Positions 16,170 to 24,998 of a stretch of 31,497 nt of DNA are shown in pieces. Source of the stretch: JAQIBY01 sp046546095 (GTDB lineage: Bacteria; Bacteroidota; Bacteroidia; Bacteroidales; ML635J-15); the NCBI GenBank assembly GCA_046546095.1, contig JBKGYK010000034.1, positions 1 to 31,497 on the forward strand. The letters run 5' to 3'. Position numbers and translations under genes: made by a program. The notes under the pieces were generated by a model. That model did not search any database and had not been told where the DNA came from. It was given only the letters and a program-made list of their open reading frames with translations. Each line of letters opens with the position of its first letter. Positions within the stretch are counted from its first letter, which is position 1.

Positions 16170-17504
16170 GTGAAAAAAATTGTTGTCATAGGAGCAGGTG
16201 AAAGTGGTTTTGGAGCAGCAGTGCTGGCCAAAGCACAGGGTTTTGATGTGCTCGTTTCAGACAACAATGCCATTGCTCCCAAATACAAAAAACAACTGGC
16301 CGACAGGGATATTCCCTTTGAGGAAAACGGACACAGTGAGGATGTGATTCTTGCCGCCCGGGAAATCGTGAAAAGTCCCGGCGTTCCGGAAACAGTACCC
16401 ATAATCCAAAAAGCTCTGCTAAAAGGAATCCCGGTAATCTCTGAAATCGAATTTGCCGGCAGATATTCTACTGCCGGAATGATATGCATCACTGGCAGCA
16501 ATGGAAAAACCACCACAACATTGCTCACTTACCATATCCTGAAAAATGCCGGCCTCAATGTCGGTCTGGCCGGAAATGTCGGCAATAGCTTTGCCTATCA
16601 GGTGGCAACAGAAAAACATGATTATTATGTAATTGAACTCAGTAGCTTCCAGTTGGACGGAATGATCGATTTCAAAGCTGATATCGCTGTGCTTTTGAAC
16701 ATCACTCCGGACCATCTGGATCGCTACGGGTTTGTATTTCAGAACTATATAAATTCAAAATTCAGAATCACACAAAACCAGAGCTCAGAGGATACATTTA
16801 TCTATTTTGCTGATGATCCGGTGATTCAAAAAGAAATGGCAAAACGGAAAATTCCAGCCGGGAAAATCCCATTTTCTGCAGAAAAATGCCCTGCTGAACC
16901 TTCTGTTTGCCTGAGAGACAACACAATTCAATTTAACCTAAAAAACAAATTCAATATGTCAGTACAGGATTTAGCTCTACAGGGCAGCCATAATGCATAC
17001 AATTCCATGGCAGCCGGTGCTATTGCACAAGTATTACGAATTAAAAAAGAATCCATCAGGAACAGCCTTATGGATTTCAAAAATGTGGAACATCGCCTTG
17101 AACCTGTAGTAAAGGTTCATGGAATTGATTTCATCAATGATTCCAAAGCCACCAATATCAACTCTGCATGGTATGCGCTCGAGAGCATCAATACAAAAAT
17201 TGTGTGGATTGTCGGGGGTATAGACAAAGGCAATGATTATTCCCAAATGGAAGACCTGGTAAAAGAAAAAGTGAAAGCAATTGTTTGCCTGGGGAAGGAT
17301 AATCACAGGATACATGAGGCCTTTGATGGTAAAGTGGAGTCTATTGTGGATACCCAAAGCATGAAAGATGCTGTGACATCTGCTTATTATCTCGCAAAAG
17401 ACGGGGATACAGTATTGCTGAGTCCGGCCTGTGCAAGTTTTGACCTTTTTGATAACTATGAAGACAGAGGTAGTCAGTTTAAATCTGCAGTAAGAAGTTT
17501 GTAA
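16170..17504 (+). CDS. murD: UDP-N-acetylmuramoylalanine:D-glutamate ligase MurD
   Basis: 444-residue cytoplasmic Mur ligase that adds D-Glu to UDP-MurNAc-L-Ala with ATP. Visible are an N-terminal Rossmann-type VIGAGESGFGAAVLAK (6-21), SPGVP (69-73), the P-loop TGSNGKTTTTLL (108-119), LNITPDHLDRY in the central domain, INDSKATNINSAW near residue 325 and the C-terminal ACASFDLFDNYEDRG. The start is GTG at 16170, 2 nt after the mraY stop; the VIGAG motif follows at once, so no other start fits. Length is normal. Confidence 0.95.
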   Translation: MKKIVVIGAGESGFGAAVLAKAQGFDVLVSDNNAIAPKYKKQLADRDIPFEENGHSEDVILAAREIVKSPGVPETVPIIQKALLKGIPVISEIEFAGRYSTAGMICITGSNGKTTTTLLTYHILKNAGLNVGLAGNVGNSFAYQVATEKHDYYVIELSSFQLDGMIDFKADIAVLLNITPDHLDRYGFVFQNYINSKFRITQNQSSEDTFIYFADDPVIQKEMAKRKIPAGKIPFSAEKCPAEPSVCLRDNTIQFNLKNKFNMSVQDLALQGSHNAYNSMAAGAIAQVLRIKKESIRNSLMDFKNVEHRLEPVVKVHGIDFINDSKATNINSAWYALESINTKIVWIVGGIDKGNDYSQMEDLVKEKVKAIVCLGKDNHRIHEAFDGKVESIVDTQSMKDAVTSAYYLAKDGDTVLLSPACASFDLFDNYEDRGSQFKSAVRSL

Positions 17505-17507
17505 AGC

Positions 17508-18695
17508 ATGCAGGCACTAAAAAAATATTTTCAGGGGGACAGGGTGATTTGGTTGATCCTGCTTGTGCTGGCTATGTTTTCAGTTTTGGCTGTATACAGC
17601 GCATCAGGTATGCTGGCTTATAAATTTCAGGCAGGGAATACCACCTATTACCTGGTCAAGCATATCGCCTTGCTTGCTATGGCTTTTGTCGTGGTCTTTG
17701 CTACACACAAAATCCCCTATAATTATTTTAGTAAGCTCTCGGAACTTTTGTTTTACCTGGCAATCATCCTCTTGTTTCTTACCTTCCTGATAGGCGCAAA
17801 TCTCAACGATGCCAGCAGGTGGCTTACACTTCCGGGAGGACTTTCATTTCAAACTTCCGATTTTGCCAAAATTGTTTTGGTAACCTATATGGCCAGAATA
17901 TTTGCCAAACGAAAAGATAAAGTCCATAATTTTAAGGATGCCCTACGCATTTTTATGTTTCCTGTACTGATTGTTTGCGGACTTATTTTTCCGGCAGATT
18001 TCTCAACAGCCATCTTGTTGTTTTCCACCATTGTGGTGATGATGTTTGTTGCGCGATTAAAATTCAAATACATTTTTGGCATGATCGGGGTTGCTATGGG
18101 TGCTGCCGCTTTATTTGTGTTGATTGCAATGGCAATGCCGGACAGCGGAAGGGTTGATACCTGGAAATCACGAATAGAAAGCTTTACATCCGGGGATGCT
18201 GAAAGCAATTTCCAGGCAGATCATTCCCGAATTGCCATTGCTTCCGGGGGAATCATACCAAACGGACCCGGGAAATCCGTACAAAGAAATATACTGCCAC
18301 ATCCCTATTCAGATTTTATCTATGCAATCATAGTCGAAGAATACGGCATACTCCTGGGTGGAATCTTAATCCCGCTGCTTTATCTTATCCTGTTTAACAG
18401 ATCCCTGAAAATTGTGAGAAAATGCCCCGGCAGCTTCTCTGCCCTGATGGTAGCAGGGCTCACCATTCTACTGGTTATGCAGGCTTTTGTTAATATGATG
18501 GTGGCTGTGAATTTGTTGCCCGTTACCGGCCAGACACTTCCCTTTGTCAGCATGGGCGGAACATCTATGATTTTCATCGGCATTGCTTTTGGATTGATTC
18601 TTTCTGTCAGCAGAACCGTACAGGAGGCAGAACTGCAGCATGAACTGAATCCACAGGCAACACAACAAAAGGAGGAATTCAACAATGAAATATAA
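17508..18695 (+). CDS. ftsW: SEDS peptidoglycan glycosyltransferase FtsW
   Basis: 395-residue polytopic SEDS-family protein that polymerises lipid II into septal glycan strands together with FtsI. It shows about ten hydrophobic segments and family signatures: ASRWLTLPGGLSFQTSDFAK (102-121), HPYSDFIYAIIVEEYG (265-280) with the expected catalytic Asp269, and LLPVTGQTLPFVSMGGTS (336-353). It is called FtsW rather than RodA because it sits between murD and murG in the division cluster. It begins 3 nt after murD and overlaps murG by 11 nt. Confidence 0.94.
   Translation: MQALKKYFQGDRVIWLILLVLAMFSVLAVYSASGMLAYKFQAGNTTYYLVKHIALLAMAFVVVFATHKIPYNYFSKLSELLFYLAIILLFLTFLIGANLNDASRWLTLPGGLSFQTSDFAKIVLVTYMARIFAKRKDKVHNFKDALRIFMFPVLIVCGLIFPADFSTAILLFSTIVVMMFVARLKFKYIFGMIGVAMGAAALFVLIAMAMPDSGRVDTWKSRIESFTSGDAESNFQADHSRIAIASGGIIPNGPGKSVQRNILPHPYSDFIYAIIVEEYGILLGGILIPLLYLILFNRSLKIVRKCPGSFSALMVAGLTILLVMQAFVNMMVAVNLLPVTGQTLPFVSMGGTSMIFIGIAFGLILSVSRTVQEAELQHELNPQATQQKEEFNNEI
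18669..18675 (+). promoter_or_regulatory. Shine-Dalgarno sequence before murG
   Basis: AAGGAGG lies 9 nt before the murG ATG at 18685, inside the end of ftsW. It is the only strong Shine-Dalgarno match I found in the operon; the other starts rely on overlaps or unmarked leaders, as is usual in Bacteroidota. It may be chance, since it also encodes Lys-Glu-Glu of FtsW. Confidence 0.4.
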
Positions 18696-19782
18696 AATTA
18701 TTATCAGCGGTGGCGGTACAGGTGGCCATATTTATCCGGCTATCAGCATCGCCAATACCATCAAACAAAAATACCCGAATAGTGAAATACTGTTTGTTGG
18801 AGCTACAGGACGAATGGAAATGGAAAAAGTACCTGCGGCCGGATATGAAATTGTCGGACTTCCCGTAATCGGACTTCAGAGAAAACTCTCACCCAAACTG
18901 ATAAAATTTGCATGGCGGCTGTTCATCAGCCTGGCCAAAGCCGGTAAAATCATCAGAAATTTCAAACCCCATGCTGTAGTGGGAGTGGGAGGATATGTCA
19001 GTGCACCTGTACTCCGGCGTGCTTCCCGTAAAGGTATCCCATGTATGATTCAGGAGCAAAACTCCTTTCCGGGAATTGCAAACAAGATGCTCGGCAAGTC
19101 TGTTGATAAAATATGTGTGGCTTATCCCGGCCTGGAAAAATGGTTTCCAAAAGAAAAAATTGTATTCACCGGCAATCCGGTCAGGCAGGATATTACAGAA
19201 ACCCAGCCAAAAGCAGAGGAAGCAATGGAACATTTTGGCCTCCAGCCTGATAAGCCCGTGATTCTTGTGCTTGGCGGAAGCCTGGGAGCCCGGACAATAA
19301 ATCAGGCCTTAGGCAAACACTTCAACAGCATAGTAAAGGAAGAAATTCAGCTTATCTGGCAAACCGGAAAAACAGGTTTTGAGCAGGCGGTTTCCTCCGT
19401 ACCTGAAAATAGCCGGGGAATCAAAGTGCTTGAATTTGTATATCGTATGGATTTTGCCTTTGCTGTGGCTGATGTTGTTATTAGCAGGGCAGGGGCCAGT
19501 ACAATCTCAGAACTCTGTCTGGTGAAAAAACCATGTATCTTTGTGCCCTCTCCCAATGTAGCAGAAGATCATCAACGCAAAAATGCCATGGCCCTGGTGA
19601 ATGAAAATGCCGCCGGTATGGTTGAAGACCATGAAGCAGTTGGAAAACTTGTTCCTGAAGCCATTGATCTGGTGAAAGATAAAGACAAGCAAAACATGTT
19701 CAGTGAAAATATTGTTCGCTTTGCCAAACCGGGTGCGGCTACACAAATCGTTGATGAACTGTTTGATCTGATAAAACAATGA
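18685..19782 (+). CDS. murG: Undecaprenyl-PP-MurNAc-pentapeptide GlcNAc transferase MurG
   Basis: 365-residue GT28 enzyme at the inner membrane face that adds GlcNAc to lipid I, giving lipid II. Motifs are SGGGTGGHIYPAISIA (8-23), VGVGGYVSAPVLRRA (99-113), IQEQNSFPGIANK (122-134), GGSLGARTIN (197-206) and the donor-site RAGASTISEL (268-277), followed by PSPNVAEDHQRKNA. It overlaps ftsW by 11 nt and murC by 4 nt. Length is typical. Confidence 0.96.
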   Translation: MKYKIIISGGGTGGHIYPAISIANTIKQKYPNSEILFVGATGRMEMEKVPAAGYEIVGLPVIGLQRKLSPKLIKFAWRLFISLAKAGKIIRNFKPHAVVGVGGYVSAPVLRRASRKGIPCMIQEQNSFPGIANKMLGKSVDKICVAYPGLEKWFPKEKIVFTGNPVRQDITETQPKAEEAMEHFGLQPDKPVILVLGGSLGARTINQALGKHFNSIVKEEIQLIWQTGKTGFEQAVSSVPENSRGIKVLEFVYRMDFAFAVADVVISRAGASTISELCLVKKPCIFVPSPNVAEDHQRKNAMALVNENAAGMVEDHEAVGKLVPEAIDLVKDKDKQNMFSENIVRFAKPGAATQIVDELFDLIKQ

Positions 19783-21143
19783 TTGATGTAAAAAACATAT
19801 CGAATTTCTACTTTCTCGGTATCGGTGGTATCGGAATGAGTGCACTGGCCCGGTTTTTCAGGAAAGAGGGGAAATATGTAGCCGGATACGACAAAACCAG
19901 CTCACCTCTGACCAGAAAACTGGAAGAAGAAGGTCTGGATATTCATTATCAGGATGATGTGAACAATATCCCGTCAAAAATAATTGAAGATAAAAACAGT
20001 CTGATTGTCTTTACTCCGGCCATTCCGGAGGAGAATCAGGAAATGGCATATTTTAAACAATCACCTTTTGTGATGGTAAAACGTGCCCGGGTACTCGGTT
20101 ATCTCAGCAGAGAGTATAAAACCCTGGCGGTGGCCGGCACACATGGCAAAACAAGTATCTCCACCATGCTTGCTCACCTTATGCAGTATGGTGATGATAA
20201 AGCACATGCTTTCCTGGGCGGCATTGCGGCCAATTATGATACAAATTATATCCATGCTGGAAACAGCCCGTTTATGGTAGTGGAGGCCGACGAATTTGAC
20301 AGGTCTTTCCATCAACTCAAACCGGCAGCCAGTATCATTAGCGTGATAGATGCCGATCATCTGGATATATACAGGAACAAGGAAGGCCTTGAACATGCTT
20401 TCGATGTGTTTGCCGCGCTCAACAGTGATTTTATCCTGAAAAGATACGATACCGGGATCAATACCGGCCCTGAAAATATTTTTACGTATGCCCTGAATGA
20501 TGAGCGGGCAGATTATTATGCTTCTGATATGACAAAATCAGGCCTATGTTACAGCTTCTCTCTGAATGCCGGTCATGAAAAAATTGAAAATATTAAAATG
20601 GCTGTTCCCGGATTACTGAATGTGGAAAATATGGTGGCTGCTATGGCTATGGCCCTGATGCAGGGTGTGACACCTTTGCAATTACAAAAAGCAGTCGCTG
20701 AATTCCGGGGCATAAAACGCCGGTTTGAAATTGTTCTGCAAAATAAAAACTCAGTATATATTGATGATTATGCCCATCATCCTGAAGAAATAAAACGAAC
20801 ACTTGAAAGCATCAGAGCTTTGTTCCCCGGGAAGAAAATTACAGGCATTTTTCAGCCTCACCTCTATTCCCGGACGCGTGATTTAGCAGATGAATTTGCC
20901 AAAAGCCTTGACAAACTGGATCAATGCATTTTGCTACCGGTTTATCCCGCAAGGGAAGAAGCCATTCCCGGAGTAAATTCTGAAATGATTGCAAATAAAA
21001 TGTCTGTCAGGCAGGTGAAACTGATGGAAAAAGATGAACTGATACCCTATCTTCGCAAAGAAAAACCTGAAATATTGCTTAGCCTGGGTGCGGGTGATAT
21101 TGACAGATTGGTGAATGACATAAAAAACAGCCTGGATGAATAG
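19779..21143 (+). CDS. murC: UDP-N-acetylmuramate:L-alanine ligase MurC
   Basis: 454-residue Mur ligase that attaches L-Ala to UDP-MurNAc, the first peptide step. Signatures are FLGIGGIGMSALARFF (12-27), the P-loop AGTHGKTSISTML (119-131), VEADEFDRSF in the central domain, DDYAHHPEEIKRTL and FQPHLYSRTRDL in the C-terminal region. The His of GTHGKT and the HHPEE block separate MurC from the other Mur ligases. It overlaps murG by 4 nt and ftsQ by 8 nt. The Mpl recycling ligase is the main alternative, but length and context favour MurC. Confidence 0.95.
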   Translation: MIDVKNISNFYFLGIGGIGMSALARFFRKEGKYVAGYDKTSSPLTRKLEEEGLDIHYQDDVNNIPSKIIEDKNSLIVFTPAIPEENQEMAYFKQSPFVMVKRARVLGYLSREYKTLAVAGTHGKTSISTMLAHLMQYGDDKAHAFLGGIAANYDTNYIHAGNSPFMVVEADEFDRSFHQLKPAASIISVIDADHLDIYRNKEGLEHAFDVFAALNSDFILKRYDTGINTGPENIFTYALNDERADYYASDMTKSGLCYSFSLNAGHEKIENIKMAVPGLLNVENMVAAMAMALMQGVTPLQLQKAVAEFRGIKRRFEIVLQNKNSVYIDDYAHHPEEIKRTLESIRALFPGKKITGIFQPHLYSRTRDLADEFAKSLDKLDQCILLPVYPAREEAIPGVNSEMIANKMSVRQVKLMEKDELIPYLRKEKPEILLSLGAGDIDRLVNDIKNSLDE

Positions 21144-21921
21144 TTGGAAAAACATATGGGCTATCCTGAAGTGGGTTTTATTGCTCGCCTACCTTACTGT
21201 TATACTCAGTTTTGTCAAAGCTGAGCGGCGGGCAGTGCCTTGCAGTGAAGTAGTGTATGAGATCAGTAAAAATCATGCCTTTGTGGATACAACAGATATT
21301 TACAATATGCTGATGAGTGATTCGCTTTATCCTTTGCAAAAACCCCTGTCATCCATTAACCTGAAAGAGTTGGAAGATGTGACAAGCTCTCATCAGGCGG
21401 TAAGTTCAGCTGAAGTTTATTCGGAAATTGACGGAAAAATTCACATCAGACTACAACAAAGAAACCCGGTTTTGCGTATCATCACCGAAAGCAATATGCA
21501 TTATTATGTGGATGATAACAATGGCCTTATGTCTGTTGGGTATGACTATACAGCTGATGTGCCGGTGCTCAGCGGTCAGCTTGCCGATACGCTTGTGATG
21601 GCTTTTAAAAACGGAAATGATACACTGAAATTGCCGGAGTATACGTTTACCATGGCTGATCTGATTGAGTTTGCAGGCTTTCTCTATTCGCATGAGATGT
21701 GGCGAAATCAAATTGTACAGGTGTATATTGATGATGCCGGTGAGTTTGAACTGATTCCGCGGGTAGGAAATCATATCATCATCCTGGGTAAGCTTGAGAA
21801 TTACGACTATAAATTGAAAAAACTGGAAGCCATGTACAAAAAAACATTTTTGGATTTTGGCTGGAAAGAATATAAAACCATCAACCTGAAATACAGCAAC
21901 CAGGTTGTGTGCTCTAAATAA
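21136..21921 (+). CDS. ftsQ: Cell division protein FtsQ
   Basis: 261-residue bitopic protein. A short cytoplasmic tail precedes one membrane helix (about residues 8-26, containing ILKWVLLLAYLTVILSF), then a periplasmic part with a POTRA/beta-domain-like pattern: HAFVDTTDIYNML, KIHIRLQQRNPVLRIIT and a late VYIDDAGEFELIPRVGNHI. FtsQ scaffolds the divisome between FtsA/FtsK and FtsL-FtsB. Similarity to proteobacterial FtsQ is low, so the call rests on topology, the RNPVLRI-type strand and the conserved place between murC and ftsA. It overlaps murC by 8 nt and abuts ftsA with no gap. Confidence 0.88.
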   Translation: MNSWKNIWAILKWVLLLAYLTVILSFVKAERRAVPCSEVVYEISKNHAFVDTTDIYNMLMSDSLYPLQKPLSSINLKELEDVTSSHQAVSSAEVYSEIDGKIHIRLQQRNPVLRIITESNMHYYVDDNNGLMSVGYDYTADVPVLSGQLADTLVMAFKNGNDTLKLPEYTFTMADLIEFAGFLYSHEMWRNQIVQVYIDDAGEFELIPRVGNHIIILGKLENYDYKLKKLEAMYKKTFLDFGWKEYKTINLKYSNQVVCSK

Positions 21922-23283
21922 ATGATTATGGATCAGCAAAATAACAATCAGTTACTGGGTGCAATCGATATTGGGACAACCAAAATTGTGGCCCTTACCG
22001 GCAGAAAAACAGATGCCGGTCGTTTCGAAATCATTGGCATGGGAACATCTCCTTCCTATGGAGTCAAGCGGGGTTTGGTTATGAATATTGAAGAAACGGT
22101 GAATGCAATTACAAGCGCCGTTGATGACATGGAAAAGCAGGCAGGCACGCCAGTGGAAGAAGTCCTGGTAGGAATTGCAGGTCAGCACGTGAAATCTGTA
22201 AAAAGCAGTATCAAATCATCCATCACATCTGCTGACGGAATTGTCAAAGAGGAAGATGTTTTGCGGATGATTCAGAAAATGTTTCATGCTCAGGTGGGTG
22301 CAGGCGAAAAAATCCTTCATGTGATTCCTCAGTCATATCAGCTGGATGGAAAAGACAGTATCACCGATCCCAAAGGATGGTTTGCCAAAGAAATGGAGGC
22401 TGTATTTCACCTGATTGTCGGCAAAACCAATTCCATGGAAAACATCAAAAACTGTGTCCAACGGGCAGGTTTGAATGTAAATCGGCTTATGCTGGAGCCA
22501 CTGGCTTCCGCCGATGCCGTGCTCTCAAAAAAAGAAAAAGAAATGGGCGTGGCCATGGTTGATATTGGAGGTGGTACAACTGATCTTGCAGTGTTTTCCA
22601 ATGAGGTGCTGCAACATACGGCGGTCATCCCTCTGGGCGGAAATGCGGTTACCTCGGATATCAAACAGGCTTTTTCTGTCCTGCAGGCACAAGCCGAAGA
22701 ATTGAAAATCCAGTACGGATCTGCCTTGCAGTCTAAAACCCAAAAAGGAGTGGTTATTCAGGTGCCCGGGCTAAAAGGACGGGAAGAAAAAACCATTTCC
22801 CTGAATGATCTGGTTTTTGTGATTCAGGAACGGATGAAAGAGATTATATATGCCATTAAATTTCAGATTGAACAATCCGGCTATGCAGACAGGCTGAATG
22901 TTGGCATTGTTATTACCGGCGGTGGGGCTTTGCTCAAAAATCTGCCTCAGCTGATAACTGCCGTTACCGGATATGATGTGATACTCGGCTATCCTAAAGA
23001 GCATGTTACCGGTAAATGTGCGGAACAAGTGAACAAACCAATGTTTGCTACCAGCGTGGGGCTGCTGATGCGTTTCGATATGCTTTTGAACGATCTGAGG
23101 CCTGAGTGGGATGAAAACATCATTGACAAAGTATTGCCGGAACAGGACAGTGAGGAAAATCCGGAAGAAGAAGAACCGAAAAGAAAAAAGTCCGGCAAAA
23201 AAGGCAACAAAATTTTTCATAAAATCATGAACAGCATCAACAATGCCCTTGATGAAGATGATAATGATTTGGACAACGATTAA
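21922..23283 (+). CDS. ftsA: Cell division protein FtsA
   Basis: 453-residue actin-like ATPase that tethers FtsZ to the membrane. ATP-binding signatures are AIDIGTTKIVALTG (14-27, phosphate 1), MVDIGGGTTDLAVF (212-225, phosphate 2) and VITGGGALLKNL (330-341, adenosine). The 1C domain occupies about 87-165. After about residue 400 there is an acidic then basic linker, and GNKIFHKIMNSINNAL (428-443) could be the membrane-binding amphipathic helix, followed by an acidic tail of ten residues. ATG at 21922 abuts the ftsQ stop; ATG 21928 is an equal alternative. An 11-nt gap leads to ftsZ. Confidence 0.95.
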   Translation: MIMDQQNNNQLLGAIDIGTTKIVALTGRKTDAGRFEIIGMGTSPSYGVKRGLVMNIEETVNAITSAVDDMEKQAGTPVEEVLVGIAGQHVKSVKSSIKSSITSADGIVKEEDVLRMIQKMFHAQVGAGEKILHVIPQSYQLDGKDSITDPKGWFAKEMEAVFHLIVGKTNSMENIKNCVQRAGLNVNRLMLEPLASADAVLSKKEKEMGVAMVDIGGGTTDLAVFSNEVLQHTAVIPLGGNAVTSDIKQAFSVLQAQAEELKIQYGSALQSKTQKGVVIQVPGLKGREEKTISLNDLVFVIQERMKEIIYAIKFQIEQSGYADRLNVGIVITGGGALLKNLPQLITAVTGYDVILGYPKEHVTGKCAEQVNKPMFATSVGLLMRFDMLLNDLRPEWDENIIDKVLPEQDSEENPEEEEPKRKKSGKKGNKIFHKIMNSINNALDEDDNDLDND

Positions 23284-23294
23284 AACCCCAGGAA

Positions 23295-24545
23295 ATGACT
23301 GAATACAGCTTTGAATTCGAAGAAAACAACAATTCCATCATCAAAGTGATTGGTGTTGGCGGTGGTGGCAGTAATGCCGTTAACCAGATGTATCTGGAAG
23401 GTATCCGCGATGTTGATTTTGTGGTTTGCAATACAGACCTGCAGGCTTTGAAAGACAGCCCTATTCCCAATAAAGTGCAAATGGGGAAAACCCTCACCGA
23501 AGGACTTGGGGCGGGAAATAAACCCGAACAGGGCAGGGAGGCCGCCATTGAAAGCCTTAAGGATATTGAAGCCATGCTTGACAGGCATACCAAAATGGTA
23601 TTCATTACTGCCGGAATGGGCGGTGGCACAGGTACAGGCGCAGCACCTGTAATAGCCAAAGCCGCCCGGGACAGAGGCATTCTTACCGTGGGAATTGTGA
23701 CAATTCCTTTCAAATTTGAAGGAAAAGCCCGGCTCAATAGTGCTGTGCAGGGAATTACCGAAATGCGGCCACTTGTTGACAGTCTCTTGATTATCAATAA
23801 TGAACGCCTGCGGAAAATTTACGGAAAGGAAGAGTTCTCAGCGGCCTTTAAACGGGCGGACAATGTGTTGCTCACTGCCGCAAAAGGAATCGCTGAAGTC
23901 ATCACTGTTCACGGTTACATCAACGTTGATTTTGAAGATGTGAAAACTGTCATGAAAGACAGCGGGGTTGCCCTCATGGGATCATCGCGGGCCAGTGGTG
24001 AAGACAGAGCCATGAAAGCCATCAAAGATGCACTTACTTCCCCTCTGCTGAATGACAATGACATCAAAGGCGCCGAAGATATTCTGCTCAATCTCACATA
24101 TGGCCGTGATGAAATAAAAATGGACGAAATTTCAGAGATTACATCATATATTGAAGATTCTGTAGGCGATACAGCCAATATCATATGGGGTACCGGGCAG
24201 GATGAAAGCCTGGAAGAAGATATCAATGTGACCATCATTGCTACAGGATTTGAAACAGCCAGCGGATTGTATGAACAAACAAAAACCAAGCGCACACATG
24301 TGGAAGAGGAGCCTGTCAGCACAAAAAATCCGCAGGAGGAAAAGGATCAGGAAAGCAAACAGGTGAAACTGAAATTTCCGGAACCCGCCGATGAAGAAAT
24401 GGCAGGCAAAAATGATGATCCCCAAAGGTTTGCTCATCTGAAAAATGTTGATGAATTGCATGATGATGACCAACTGGATAATCTCGAACAAAAACCTGCG
24501 TACAAGCGTTCAATAAAAAATCAGGATAATCATAAAAAATCGTGA
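23295..24545 (+). CDS. ftsZ: Cell division protein FtsZ
   Basis: 416-residue tubulin-like GTPase that forms the Z ring. GTP-binding loops are GVGGGGSNAVNQM (20-32) and the tubulin signature GMGGGTGTGAAPVIA (107-121). The T7 synergy loop is NVDFEDVKTVM (210-220) with catalytic acidic residues Asp212 and Asp215. A variable polar linker starts near residue 320 and ends in QKPAYKRSIKN (about 399-409), which resembles the C-terminal peptide that binds FtsA in this phylum. Length is normal. Confidence 0.97.
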   Translation: MTEYSFEFEENNNSIIKVIGVGGGGSNAVNQMYLEGIRDVDFVVCNTDLQALKDSPIPNKVQMGKTLTEGLGAGNKPEQGREAAIESLKDIEAMLDRHTKMVFITAGMGGGTGTGAAPVIAKAARDRGILTVGIVTIPFKFEGKARLNSAVQGITEMRPLVDSLLIINNERLRKIYGKEEFSAAFKRADNVLLTAAKGIAEVITVHGYINVDFEDVKTVMKDSGVALMGSSRASGEDRAMKAIKDALTSPLLNDNDIKGAEDILLNLTYGRDEIKMDEISEITSYIEDSVGDTANIIWGTGQDESLEEDINVTIIATGFETASGLYEQTKTKRTHVEEEPVSTKNPQEEKDQESKQVKLKFPEPADEEMAGKNDDPQRFAHLKNVDELHDDDQLDNLEQKPAYKRSIKNQDNHKKS

Positions 24546-24548
24546 AAT

Positions 24549-24998
24549 ATGACACTGAAAGATAGAATAATGCAGGATATGAAGCAAGCCATGAGAGACA
24601 AAAACAAAGTGGCATTATCTGCATTGCGGGCTGTAAAATCAGCCATCCTTTTGCATGAAACAGATTCCGGAAAAAAAGAACTTGATGAAGCAGAAGAAAT
24701 GAAACTGCTGCAAAAACAGGTAAAACAACGCAAAGAATCAGCAGCTGTTTATAAAGAGCAAAACCGCCCTGAGCTTGCTGAAAATGAACTGGCCGAAGCT
24801 GAGGTGATTGAAAAATATCTGCCCAAAGCCATGTCAGAAGCTGAAGTGGAAGCAGAAATACAAAAAATTGTGGATGAAACAGGAGCTTCAGAAATGAAAG
24901 ACATGGGGAAAATTATGGGTATGGCCAATAAAAGACTTGCAGGTAAAGCGGACGGTAAAATGATCGCTGATATCGCAAAAAAAATCCTGGCAGGTTAA
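24549..24998 (+). CDS. GatB/YqeY domain protein
   Basis: 149-residue soluble, helix-rich protein of the YqeY family, related to the C-terminal domain of the GatB subunit of tRNA amidotransferase. Typical features are the N-terminal MTLKDRIMQDMKQAMRDKN, ALSALRAVKSAI and the late GKADGKMIADIAKKIL. Its function is not firmly known; a link to tRNA or amidotransfer is assumed from the GatB relation only. It is the last gene of the division operon, 3 nt after ftsZ, a placement I know from other Bacteroidota. Its stop shares TTAA with the stop of the converging regulator. Confidence 0.9.
   Translation: MTLKDRIMQDMKQAMRDKNKVALSALRAVKSAILLHETDSGKKELDEAEEMKLLQKQVKQRKESAAVYKEQNRPELAENELAEAEVIEKYLPKAMSEAEVEAEIQKIVDETGASEMKDMGKIMGMANKRLAGKADGKMIADIAKKILAG

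Noticed and set aside
9633..24998. Possible hidden novel gene inside the division operon
   Set aside because: All 14 genes match the known Bacteroidota dcw order, and gaps are at most 11 nt, so there is no room for an extra gene.
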